The notes under the pieces are model-generated. The model was not told the DNA's origin and made no database searches. It was given only the letters and a program-made list of their open reading frames with translations. From assembly GCA_004014935.1 (NCBI GenBank), contig CP025326.1, positions 930,001-994,000 on the forward strand: a DNA stretch of 64,000 nucleotides, written 5' to 3'. Origin of the DNA: Saccharomycopsis malanga. Taxonomy: Eukaryota > Ascomycota > Saccharomycetes > Ascoideales > Saccharomycopsidaceae. This document shows positions 1-8,439 of the stretch, piece by piece; positions within the stretch are counted from its first letter, which is position 1; each line of letters begins with the position of its first letter. The translations under genes and the position numbers were made by a program.

Positions 1-635
1 TTTTCGGCAAAAAAAAAAAAAAATGGCCAAAGTCTATCACCAATTTACAATCAATACACAACTTCCATAAGAATGTAAAAAGCAAATTAGAAACTAGAAC
101 AAAAAATAAAAAATTAGCGTCACATTAACATTAAACTATGTGTTTAATATTAAGCCTACGTTTTACCCATTGTCCGGTCAATACAAACTCATCTTAATAT
201 TACAATGTGCAACTTTAAGTTGAATGGTTTTTTAAACGGCCTCCCCAGAACAGAGGTATAAATCTTATGAATAAAATCATCACGCTTTACCAAGCCCCAG
301 AAAATATTTAAGGTATAGCGCAAGATTAAATGTGCTAGTTTGGCATTATATAATAATTATTAATGAATAGAAACTGCTCTGAGAACCTATAATAAACCAT
401 ACTTTTTTTAGCTCTTGAGATGCGTTCCCTTTGCTATAAAACCTCATTCAAATCTTGAAGGAAGCAAATATATAACTGAAAACAATCAAAAAATATGATA
501 TAATGGCAAGAAACAAAGAAAGTCTCTCTGAGGGGTGCAACACACTATTTTAGAGTATGTGTTATTTTCGACCAAATGAGACTTCTTACTATTAAATACT
601 TTATAAAAACCAAATAATAGAATAAATTATACGGT
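1..635. other. AT-rich intergenic stretch at window edge
   Basis: No convincing coding frame is seen. The sequence is AT-rich with poly-A runs. Around 285-365 a string resembling the tail of the dispersed SINE-like family (ttaccaagcccc, then tatagcgc, then an ATT-rich end) is present, but it is too diverged to call. The left neighbour gene lies outside the window. Confidence 0.5.
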
Positions 636-1032
636 ATAAAACTGTATGATTTGAATAGTGTAGAAATATAACTTTTGTATGGTTCTCTTTCCTGTAAAGA
701 CTCAAAAATATCACTCAAAAGAATTAATTTTTTGAAAAAATTGGCAATTTTCCGTTATATCATATAGTTATTGGAAAAAATAAATATTTATATAATAAAT
801 AGTATTAGGATAAAGCAAAAAAATTTACAAAGTTGGGCTATGTTTTGTCAGATCGAAATAACCTGGATAGCATTAGTTTAAATCAATAAAACGTTTGACG
901 ATTACTACAAAATGTCAACAGCACGAATCGAGTACCAAAAACCAAAGTGAGGAACGCCACACTTGTTTGCGTGGCGCATGATGCCTTAGCCAACTTGGCC
1001 ACCTGGCACTGGTAAGGCATATAGGCATATTT
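636..1032 (-). repeat. tRNA-headed dispersed repeat, family 2, copy A
   Basis: On the minus strand this segment starts with a tRNA-like head. An A-box-like TGGCCAAGTTGG is followed by a conserved hairpin (GCGCCAC/GTGTGGCG arms) and a B-box-like ACTCGATTC. An AT-rich body of about 300 bp follows. The whole segment aligns colinearly with 43908-44297 on the plus strand, with modest divergence throughout. Two related copies 43 kb apart, in opposite orientation and between unrelated genes, indicate a dispersed repeat rather than a unique RNA gene. Its mobilisation mechanism is not visible; no clear target duplication was found. Confidence 0.6.
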
Positions 1033-1657
1033 GTTAAAAAGAGAGGATATCTTTACTTTTCAAAAGTATATTTTGGCAAAATATAAGCCCATTATTTGCA
1101 AAATGTATGATCAGAATTAACAGGGTGGGTAATTCATTACTACGCCTTGAATATAGTCTATTAGAGACACCACGCCTTGAATGAATTTGTCCAAGATATC
1201 AATATTGTTGTGAATAATATTAGAAAAACACATAAAGTATGAGTAACTGGAGTGAGCAGGACCATGCCACGTTGAAATTAGCTACTCAGGTACCTTTTGA
1301 TTGTCACATTTGCTGGTAAATCCTTGCCCCTATGCCTAAAAATCAACTGGGTCGGGCGAAAGAGCTGCTAGGGTAAATGTTTTGAATATTATCAATAATT
1401 CTTGACATTGGTTAATAGTAATAATAATAATAATGAAAAAAGGTATTCTTCCTGAATATTTTTTCAATTTTTGCAAGTCAATAGATGATCATGCTTAAAA
1501 CTCTACAGCCCTAACAATCTAACAAGTCAAAAACCGCCTTTTTCTTGAACGTTCACAGAAACTCTGTCAGTTCAAATCAAAATAAACTTTACTCATGCTC
1601 ATCCTCTGTACATACGCAAATAATATACATTAAACCATTGTATCATTGTAGAAACGT
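1033..1657. other. Intergenic, nothing recognised
   Basis: This is the stretch 3' of TLG1. It contains a duplicated string (acgccttgaat at about 1142 and 1173) and a short TAA microsatellite near 1419-1435. No RNA gene or ORF is supported. Confidence 0.5.
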
Positions 1658-2359
1658 CTATAAAACAATTATGAGCACCAAGAGCACTATCAACACTACT
1701 ATCAAGGCAGCAATGCAGCAATCACTGAATCTCTCTTTGTTTCTTTCCAAGATAAGCTTCAAGCGCTTCGAGCTTCTATTTAACCTGCCCTGGGTACGGT
1801 CAAAGTCCTGTTCAAACTCATTGATCAAACCTGCCTGGTCCTCAAGCTCGTCACCCATCAACCGTGCCTGTTGATTAATACGTGTGACGGAATCGTACAC
1901 GCCGTTGAGTTGTTCATCTTGGTACTGTATTTCCTGCTGGAGTTGTAAATTGTTCATTCCAATGCTACGTTCCTCGTCTGCCGCACCAGCAGTGACAGTG
2001 CCATGTATATTATTATCATTAGCGTCGTCATAACTTATGAAAGGATTATTGCTATTTGCTATTTTTTTTCTCTGCCAGGTATTATTAAGCCTACTATAAT
2101 CTTTGGAAAGCTTTTCAATGACTGCCTCCCGTCGTTTGATTTCTTCTTTTGTTAAATCAGCATACAACTCTGGCTCGGATTTGATTTGTTGAACAGATTC
2201 TTTGAGATCCTCTATAGTTTCAAATAACTCAGATATTTGGCTTTCAAACAGTGTCTTGTCATTATCGGTTACTGAATCATCATTTAAATTCTTGAGAAAA
2301 ATATCCAAGTTTCTCACTTGGTCCTCGCCATCTTCTTGAACTTGGTTAAACGGATCCAT
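1658..2359 (-). CDS. TLG1: t-SNARE Tlg1 (syntaxin 6/10 family)
   Basis: This is a 233-aa tail-anchored SNARE of the endosome/late Golgi. In yeast, Tlg1 pairs with Tlg2, Vti1 and Snc1/2 in endosome-to-Golgi recycling. The N-terminal ~110 residues form the charged helical syntaxin-6-type domain. A SNARE heptad region lies at about 145-205, with the zero-layer glutamine in the string ELEDQAGLINEFEQDFD. The last ~20 residues are a pure aliphatic membrane anchor ending at the stop, so almost nothing is luminal. Two cysteines sit at the membrane boundary, where the S. cerevisiae protein is palmitoylated by Swf1. The length matches the family (about 224 aa in S. cerevisiae). It is divergent from UGO1 with 231 bp between the start codons, so they probably share a promoter region. 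Confidence 0.9.
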   Translation of the reverse strand: MDPFNQVQEDGEDQVRNLDIFLKNLNDDSVTDNDKTLFESQISELFETIEDLKESVQQIKSEPELYADLTKEEIKRREAVIEKLSKDYSRLNNTWQRKKIANSNNPFISYDDANDNNIHGTVTAGAADEERSIGMNNLQLQQEIQYQDEQLNGVYDSVTRINQQARLMGDELEDQAGLINEFEQDFDRTQGRLNRSSKRLKLILERNKERFSDCCIAALIVVLIVLLVLIIVL

Positions 2360-2590
2360 TCCTTGCTACTCTACTACTTATTTCACCCTATATATACACC
2401 TACAATCAATCACTAATACCTTCCTAAGTATCATAAGAGCTAACAGTTTATGTATGGCACGTGACTTATAATATAGCAAAAACAGTAGGAGAATAAAAAA
2501 TAACAAGAAAAACCCGGTCAAAGAGGCATCAGATGTAACCTGGTAAAGTGCTGCAATCAGCTTTGAATTGCTCAATTTTCACAATATACC

Positions 2591-4060
2591 ATGGGAAACG
2601 ATCTCAGACCCTACTATGACCCCGAGACGTTTGATGCCGGGTACTCAGTGACATACCGCCCTGGTATTGGGGTTGTATATCTGAATGGCAAACTGTTGGT
2701 TGAGACATTATTTTCCAAAGCAGATGCCGCGGCCACCAAGGCTACAAATATTGGGATCCGACGCACTTCCATACTACATTCAGGGCGCGCTGTACGTCTG
2801 AGGGATGACACTAGCATATTGCTGCCGCTTTGGTCCAATATAAGCAGTTCGTCTGAAATAGTATCTAATTTATTACGGAGATTGGCCAAGAATTACTTCA
2901 AGGTGATTCTCAACCAGCCTTTTGATGCGGTACGGTTATTATTGCAAGTAGGTTCTTTTGATATCTCAAAAACATACCATTCAACAAACGGGGTTGCCAA
3001 GCGTAAGCATGTCAAAAAGACTTTGAAGAGGAAAAATAAAGTGACCAATTCTCTTGAAGATGACGAAGGCGCTGATTTTTTTTTCACCAATGACTCCATC
3101 GCCACGAAACCAGCCACCGATGATGATGAAAGTGTAGAAGAAAGTACTGATGACGACATTTATGAACCAAACCCGAATGCGGTCTCAAATGGTTATATTC
3201 AACCATTATCATTGCATACCGTTGATATGATGTCATCGTTGCTTTCCAAAGAAGGAACAACCAGTCTATGGAAAGCTACCAACATTTCATACATCTACCA
3301 GGCGTTGTCAACTACAATGATCTCATGGTTCACTGGCTTCTTTTCTCCATTCTTGGAGATTCCGGATCCGTTCTATATCGATATCAACTTTTCGCCAGAC
3401 CCGTCGAAATCTTTAATATTGATCTTGTTTGCCTCTGTAGCCACCGGTTTACTTCTTGCCCCTATTGATTTGATCAGAACAAAGTTCATTATCACGAAAA
3501 TCACACCTTCTAGTAAAAACAGTCGCTTAAAAAGAAGTCTTAGAGACAATCTTAGAATGCTTCAGTCTTACTTCTGTCCTTTACAGCTACTTATTCCAAC
3601 TATATTAAACTCCTTAATTAATAGTCTCATCAAGAATTCCACACCGTTTGTCTTCAGCACCAAATTGCAACTTGATAGTTCGTCCAAATCATACGAGTTT
3701 TTCAAATTGCTCGCAGAGTTTGTGGAGTTGTTCTTTAAATTGCCTATAGAAACCATCCTTAGACGAGCCCAGACATCCTATTTGATCAACAGAGCCAAAA
3801 ACGAAGAAATGGGAGACTCAAACGGCCTCGAAGTAAGCAAAAACGATCTTGTGGTTGCATTTACTGGCTATAATGGTGCTTTTGACACCATCTTCAACTC
3901 CATATACCATGGAACAAAGGAAGACAACCCGTTTAATGACAACTACGGCGTTCAAAGCCTCTATAGGGGATGGAGAATTGGCGTGCTAAACATATCCGCT
4001 AGATGGGGCTTCCGGATGACTAACAACTCAGACTCACAGTTTGTCGAAGAGAGATTTTAA
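2591..4060 (+). CDS. UGO1: Mitochondrial fusion protein Ugo1
   Basis: This is a 489-aa outer-membrane modified carrier protein. In yeast it links the fusion GTPases Fzo1 and Mgm1. Supporting features are the opening GNDLRPYYDPETFDAGYSV, the mid-protein hydrophobic segments with a carrier-like PIDLIRTKFI box at about residues 292-301, and the C-terminal LYRGWRIGVLNISARWGF, typical of Ugo1. An acidic, lysine-flanked low-complexity stretch lies at about residues 135-190. The length is close to the S. cerevisiae protein (502 aa). The ATG at 2591 is the first in frame. It is divergent from TLG1. Confidence 0.85.
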   Translation: MGNDLRPYYDPETFDAGYSVTYRPGIGVVYLNGKLLVETLFSKADAAATKATNIGIRRTSILHSGRAVRLRDDTSILLPLWSNISSSSEIVSNLLRRLAKNYFKVILNQPFDAVRLLLQVGSFDISKTYHSTNGVAKRKHVKKTLKRKNKVTNSLEDDEGADFFFTNDSIATKPATDDDESVEESTDDDIYEPNPNAVSNGYIQPLSLHTVDMMSSLLSKEGTTSLWKATNISYIYQALSTTMISWFTGFFSPFLEIPDPFYIDINFSPDPSKSLILILFASVATGLLLAPIDLIRTKFIITKITPSSKNSRLKRSLRDNLRMLQSYFCPLQLLIPTILNSLINSLIKNSTPFVFSTKLQLDSSSKSYEFFKLLAEFVELFFKLPIETILRRAQTSYLINRAKNEEMGDSNGLEVSKNDLVVAFTGYNGAFDTIFNSIYHGTKEDNPFNDNYGVQSLYRGWRIGVLNISARWGFRMTNNSDSQFVEERF

Positions 4061-4292
4061 TTTTTTTTTCTGCTTGTTTGCTTATTTTAATGTTATTTTG
4101 TCATGATTCTTTCTTGTTCTACAGTAATTTTATATATTTATTTGCTACGAAATTGTTGCCTGCCAGGTCTGTAAATACACAGTTATACCCTTGTTTATTG
4201 TTTGTATTTAGGATTGCGGGTGTACTATCTAGTCAGTCAACATCATCGATATATTACTACATAAATCAAACAGGTTTTATATACTGTCTGAA
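4061..4292. other. UGO1 3' flank
   Basis: This is a T-rich 3' flank of UGO1 with no supported gene; it leads directly into the SINE-like copy at 4293. Confidence 0.5.
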
Positions 4293-4447
4293 ACCGCTGG
4301 GCCGTATGGCTCGAAAAAAAGAAAAAAGACCTTACTGGAACACGGGTGAGAAGATTATGATCACCAGGATTACAAAATCCCCTTATACATAGCACATATA
4401 TACGAAACTGGTATGTACCGGGCTCGAAATATATGATATTATTATTC
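4293..4447 (+). repeat. SINE-like repeat, family 1, copy 1
   Basis: A plus-strand copy of the dispersed family. The head reads ccgctgggccgtatggctc and the poly-purine link gaaaaaagacc follows. The body continues with aacacgggtgagaagattatgatca and the tail core tatatacgaaactggtatgtaccgggctcgaaat, ending in an ATT-rich run. The A box is partly lost, and the B-box region is replaced by the body sequence, as in the copies at 6399 and 55381. No clear flanking duplication is seen. Confidence 0.75.
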
Positions 4448-4620
4448 TATACGCCTATACAACCCCTCTGTTGCTTGAGGCATTAATATCATGATACATG
4501 CATGTACCCGCATCATGCATGTTGGTAAATATCTGCAGGTATTTTTCAGGCTATTATCAACACAGGTTAATAGGTTTATAATTGTTGATAAATTCAAAAC
4601 AGACAGAAAAATTGCAGCCA
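4448..4620. promoter_or_regulatory. SDC1 upstream region with TGCATG repeats
   Basis: This short promoter stretch has three clustered ATGCATG-type palindromic strings at about 4495-4522 (atacatgcatgtac and catcatgcatgtt). A regulatory role is inferred only from the clustering ahead of SDC1. Confidence 0.35.
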
Positions 4621-5172
4621 ATGTCTGAAGAACAGTCCATTTCAGGAGAGCAGAATATGGTAGACCAGCTGACGCTGAATTTCGAGTCTCCGAGCAGTTT
4701 TGAAGAGCCTAAAGAAAACGTTTTAAAAAGCAAAGAGGCCCCAGTAATAAATGAACCTAATGTAAAAGCTGAAGAATTAAAAGGAAATGTTTCGAGCAAT
4801 GAAGAACCAAAAGGAAACGTTTTGATCAATGAAGAATTTAAGGGAAATGATCAACTGAAAACAGTATCGCCTGCGCCTCAGGTGCTTGTAAAAAGTGAGA
4901 CTCAAATAACAGGTGGAACTTCTAGTGGTGAAACTTCAGCACCAGATACGTGGTCAGCAGTCTCAGTGCCTGAATTGCCAGAAGGGGTAAAAGCTAGTAA
5001 AGTTATAGGCGGGGCGCCTCTACGGGAGTGGATCAACGAGGAAATAACGCCCTATTTGCTTGAAGCCATGCGGACAGTTTCAAAGGAAAGACCGGAAGAG
5101 CCATTACGGTTTTTGGGGGAGTTTTTATTGCAAAAACATGAACAGCAGAAGGTGAAAAAAGAGAAAGAGTAG
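4621..5172 (+). CDS. SDC1: COMPASS subunit Sdc1 (Dpy-30 motif)
   Basis: This is a 183-aa protein from the ATG at 4621. It has a C-terminal Dpy-30 dimerisation motif at about residues 128-170 (PLREWINEEITPYLLEAMRTV ... RPEEPLRFLGEFLLQ). That motif binds the Bre2/Ash2 SPRY partner in the Set1 H3K4 methyltransferase complex. The N-terminal two thirds are low complexity and contain imperfect repeats of an EEPKGNVLINEE-like unit (DNA about 4700-4850). An in-frame TTG upstream was rejected as a start because the ATG follows immediately. The family is normally recognised only by the C-terminal motif. Confidence 0.85.
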   Translation: MSEEQSISGEQNMVDQLTLNFESPSSFEEPKENVLKSKEAPVINEPNVKAEELKGNVSSNEEPKGNVLINEEFKGNDQLKTVSPAPQVLVKSETQITGGTSSGETSAPDTWSAVSVPELPEGVKASKVIGGAPLREWINEEITPYLLEAMRTVSKERPEEPLRFLGEFLLQKHEQQKVKKEKE

Positions 5173-5235
5173 TTGTTGGAATGGCTTAATATTTGATCAA
5201 ACTATTGGTTGATATTAATTGTGATATTATCCAAG
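5173..5235. other. SDC1 3' flank
   Basis: A short AT-rich 3' flank of SDC1 leading into the tail of the next repeat copy. Confidence 0.4.
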
Positions 5236-5529
5236 TAATAATAATAATAGTGACATATTAAATTTCGAGCGCAGTATATCTTATATTTCAAGCTCAGTAC
5301 ATATCAGTTTCGTATATACGTGCCATATTCAAAGGTGCTTGGTAAAAATCAGTGAGGAAAACACAATTATGTCCCGGTCATCATAATTTTCTTATTTAAT
5401 GTATTGAAAAGTAAGCATCAGTCAACGTAAAAGCAGTGTGTTTGTAGTTGGGAATCGAATCCTTGTGCCTATTAGGTCTTTTCCTCTTCTCCAATAGTAC
5501 TTGTTACTGAGCCATCCGGCCCAGCGGCC
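5236..5529 (-). repeat. SINE-like repeat, family 1, copy 2 (long form, B box kept)
   Basis: A minus-strand copy, about 290 bp. The head, read on the minus strand, is gccgctgggccggatggctcag (A box), then aagacctaataggcacaag, then a B box GATTCGATTCCC at about 5452. It is followed by an extra middle segment (actacaaacacactgctttt) absent from the short copies. The body and tail core (cgtatatacgaaactgatat) follow. The tail segment containing the gctcgaaat motif is duplicated in tandem (about 5260-5305). The copy ends in a TAA microsatellite near 5236. Confidence 0.75.
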
Positions 5530-5756
5530 TATAATAAAATGTATGAAGCGTAAAAATAAGCCTAAAGTAGTGTACTTCAAACGTACGATAACCTTTGTTG
5601 GGAGTTGAAGTGTTTTATATTGAATATAAAACATTTCAACAATCTACAAAACTTATAAAAATAACACTATTTTGAAAACAACAAATAAATTCACTGGTTC
5701 TACTACAGGTCTCTAATTTCACTACAATGGTCGAGTGACACCCAATAGTTTGTAAT
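5530..5756. other. Spacer between SINE-like copies 2 and 3
   Basis: AT-rich, no gene. A string acttcaaacgtacgataacc (about 5576) weakly resembles one beyond copy 3 (about 6014), so the 5' flank or an extended head may also be duplicated. Confidence 0.35.
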
Positions 5757-5996
5757 TTATTATATCTTATAATTCGAGCCCAGTAAATATCAGTTTCGTT
5801 TATACGCGCTATCTCTAAAGGGACTTGATAAACCCCGGTGGAAAGACCGTGATAATGTTCTGTTGATCATCATCGACTCACCCTTGAGCCTGCTAGGTCT
5901 TTTCTCATTTTCGAGTACTAGCCGTTCAACTATTCTTCCAACTCTTTTTCTATTCTCCAAGAGTACTAGCCACTGAACAGTCATGCCCAACGGCTT
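5757..5996 (-). repeat. SINE-like repeat, family 1, copy 3 (duplicated head)
   Basis: A minus-strand copy. The tail core (gtttatacgcgctatctctaaaggga, as read on plus) and body are intact. The head is present twice in tandem: the string with tctcattttcgagtactagcc at about 5900 is followed by tctattctccaagagtactagcc at about 5950. The junction to the body carries gagcctgctaggtc, as in copy 4. No clear target duplication was found. Confidence 0.7.
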
Positions 5997-6381
5997 ATCT
6001 AAGTATTGTAGCTGAATATACTTCAAATGTAGAGTTAGGTTATCCTATGTAATGAAAGAATTGTGTTACCGTTGTTCTTCAAAGGCTTTGGTTGGTTGAA
6101 CGGTCCATATAGATTAGCTATAAACATTGGTGAACGGTAAACAGTGGTGAATACTGATAATCAGTAGACATTGATAATGACCATCGGATATACAAATGAC
6201 CACTAATCGCATATATAAGGTCCTTTCTACGCTTATACCAATTGTTTTATAGATTGAATGCAATTGATTTTCAATAAATAGACAAAATATGCACTTTGAC
6301 TATACCATTTACTAAACATTTCATTGCAACTACAACTGTTGTAAGCAATCTAATACAGAATCAATAAGGAGATTAATTGAT
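5997..6381. other. Spacer between SINE-like copies 3 and 4
   Basis: AT-rich spacer with local near-repeats of a ggtgaacggtaaacagtggtgaata type (about 6125-6180). No gene is supported. Confidence 0.4.
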
Positions 6382-6605
6382 GAATATAGGTTTATTAGCC
6401 GCTGAGAAGGACAGTTCAATGGTCAGTACTCGAAAATGAGAAAGACCTAACAGGCTCAAGGGTGAGTCGATTATGATCAGCAGGACATGATTAGATTTTC
6501 CCCACTGGGATTTACCAAGCTCTTAGACATGGCGCGTATATACGAAACTAATGTGCTGAGCTCAAAATATACGATATTATTATCATTAGAATATAGGTTT
6601 ATTAG
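6382..6605 (+). mobile_element. SINE-like element, family 1, copy 4, with 17-bp target site duplication
   Basis: The element proper is 6399-6588 (190 bp). It is flanked by a perfect 17-bp direct repeat, GAATATAGGTTTATTAG, at 6382-6398 and 6589-6605. The head ccgctgagaaggacagttcaatggtcagtactc still shows the A-box line. It is followed by aaagacctaacaggctcaagggtga, the body and the tail core cgtatatacgaaact, and it ends in an ATT-rich tail. Long variable duplications of this kind are the hallmark of LINE-type target-primed reverse transcription. LTR elements leave short duplications (about 5 bp in yeast). Confidence 0.85.
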
Positions 6606-6799
6606 ATACCGGTCAGCACTCCACTGACAAATGCAAAAGAAGGAATATTAAGGTTAAGTGAAAAACTGACATCCCAAAGTAAAGGTCTAAAAGTACAGTA
6701 CATCACTAGTAAGAAAGTAAATGATGCCGTCAGTACACTGTAACAAATGCGATAGAAAATAACAAAAAAGAACCAATCATGAAAGAGTATTGTATGAAT
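6606..6799. other. NFU1 3' flank
   Basis: A short AT-rich 3' flank of NFU1, with nothing further seen. Confidence 0.4.
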
Positions 6800-7375
6800 T
6801 TACGATGAACGCTTATTTTTAAGACTTTTTTCAAGTTTTTCAAACTCTGACATGGCAATTTCTTCTTCAGGATCAAACACCTGCTGTACACCAGTCACCT
6901 CTGGGATGAAATAAGTAAGCATGTTTTCAATGCCGTGTTTGAGGGTAGTTTCACTCATGGAACAAGACGTGCAAGCTCCTGTAAGCTTGACAAACACAGT
7001 TCCACTTTCGAAATCAAAGCCGCGAAATTCCATGTTTCCGCCATCCTCCTGGATATTAGGCAAAATACGCTTCTGGATCACATCATTGATATCCTCATAC
7101 AATTCATATTCTTCCTGGTTCATTGGCAATCTGGCGTCCTTAAATATCCTGTTGCTGAGTAATTTGGTATTGATCTGGCCTTTAACCTCCTTGTTGAGAA
7201 AGGCAATTGGGTCAGAAACCTGAGGGTTTCCAGCGTTAGTGCTTAGCGAATAGGATTGCGCGAAAACATGATTGGTAAGCATTGGAACAATACTACGGAC
7301 AGATTTCCGTGTAGCAAGTCTTGCTTGTCTAAACCCAGGTCTAATAAAGATCTTTGTCTGCTTGAGAGAAATCAT
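6800..7375 (-). CDS. NFU1: Nfu1-type Fe-S scaffold/carrier, lacking the usual N domain
   Basis: This 191-aa protein carries the C-terminal NifU domain (about residues 80-180) with the Fe-S binding CxxC in LTGACTSCSMSETTLKHGIENML and the family string NIQEDGGNMEFRGFD. Nfu1 acts late in mitochondrial Fe-S cluster delivery, for example to lipoyl synthase and aconitase-like enzymes. The first ~35 residues are basic with hydroxylated residues, consistent with a mitochondrial presequence. Fungal Nfu1 usually has an additional ~85-residue N domain (TPNPNALKF-like), about 256 aa in S. cerevisiae. Here only ~45 unmatched residues separate the presequence from the NifU domain, so the N domain is absent or unrecognisable. 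It is divergent from OPI1. Confidence 0.85.
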   Translation of the reverse strand: MISLKQTKIFIRPGFRQARLATRKSVRSIVPMLTNHVFAQSYSLSTNAGNPQVSDPIAFLNKEVKGQINTKLLSNRIFKDARLPMNQEEYELYEDINDVIQKRILPNIQEDGGNMEFRGFDFESGTVFVKLTGACTSCSMSETTLKHGIENMLTYFIPEVTGVQQVFDPEEEIAMSEFEKLEKSLKNKRSS

Positions 7376-7462
7376 TGTATATGTTTATGTGGGTACGTAA
7401 CTGCTAAAAGTAAATATAGTAAAGCGCTTAAACTTGTAAATCATCTGCTTCATCATCATCTC

Positions 7463-7465
<3 letters not shown>

Positions 7466-7501
<36 letters not shown>
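7466..7501. repeat. (TA)n microsatellite
   Basis: About 18 uninterrupted TA units, 90 bp upstream of the NFU1 start codon. Confidence 0.9.
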
Positions 7502-7504
<3 letters not shown>

Positions 7505-7662
7505 ATATGAAAAATGCTATGATGACCGACTGACCGGACGGAGAAAAAAACCCCAGTTTGCTAGCAACACTACCTTGCCAAATGTCCGCCGTTCCCGGCT
7601 CCGATAACATGTTACGTAATAAGTTATACAAGCATGCATTATTCCACATTAACGTGCATTTC

Positions 7663-7673
7663 TTTTCATGTGA
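7663..7673 (+). promoter_or_regulatory. Candidate UAS-INO (ICRE) upstream of OPI1
   Basis: TTTTCATGTGA matches 10 of 11 positions of the Ino2/Ino4 consensus WYTTCAYRTGS. A second CATGTG core lies in inverted orientation 15 bp further on (gtcacatgc). In S. cerevisiae OPI1 itself is an Ino2/Ino4 target. The site is about 770 bp from the start codon and could equally serve NFU1. Confidence 0.35.
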
Positions 7674-8439
7674 TAGCATGATGTTGTCACATGCAGCACA
7701 ATTCCCAACAAGAGGTGCTTTTAGCGATAATTGCGTGTGGAAGCGACCATCACAAGACAATATAAACTGAACATTTTCATATGATCATTTAACCACTTGC
7801 AACCAGCCCAATTAAGGATATCTTTCCTGTCAATCTCAGTAGGCAATCCCCCGTAGACTAAGCATGCATGTACAATAGCTTGTTTGTTAATGTGCCAAAG
7901 GTAATGCTAATTTTCATGTAAAGGTATTTGATATATATATATATATTTATGTCTTCCATCCTCCGTGTTTCTGATTTTTCATCTCCATTTTTTCAATATT
8001 CAAGCCAACATTTTCTCAACATCTACAAGTCTCCTCCTTCTTTCTTTTCTTCAAATTCTGTTTACATTCGCAAGTGAGTCCTTCGCTCTGCAATCGAGTC
8101 ACAGGCCATACGCAGCCAGTCACACTATAGCAACTTGCTCAGACAACCACTTCAATATTTATACTGTCTTTTCAGTGTTGTCGAATATTTCGTGTTTTAG
8201 TTTTCCTCATCGCACATCTTGATACAACTTAATTTCACGAGAGAAAAATAAATTTTAAAACACCAGGAAAAATAAGCTAAAATCAAGCTAAGGCCGGCAA
8301 AAAAAAAGAAAACCCAACTATATATTTGTCCATTGGTTTACTGTAAATCTGTTGGTAGTTTAGATATAAAAGAGTGCAAGTTGAAGTTTGAAAACTCTAG
8401 AAAAAATAGGTGAAAAAGGCTTAAAAAACTCTATTAAAA

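Larger units (their letters stand above)
7376..8439. other. NFU1-OPI1 divergent intergenic region
   Basis: This 1.06-kb bidirectional promoter region holds a TA microsatellite (7466-7501), two E-box-containing strings at about 7663-7693, another TA run near 7930-7946, and a pyrimidine-rich leader ahead of OPI1. Open frames inside (for example at 7558 and 7965) show no family features. Confidence 0.5.

Noticed and set aside
285-365. A thirteenth family 1 copy near the window start
   Set aside because: Only ttaccaagcccc and tatagcgc plus an ATT-rich end can be matched. The similarity is too weak to separate from chance without an alignment score.
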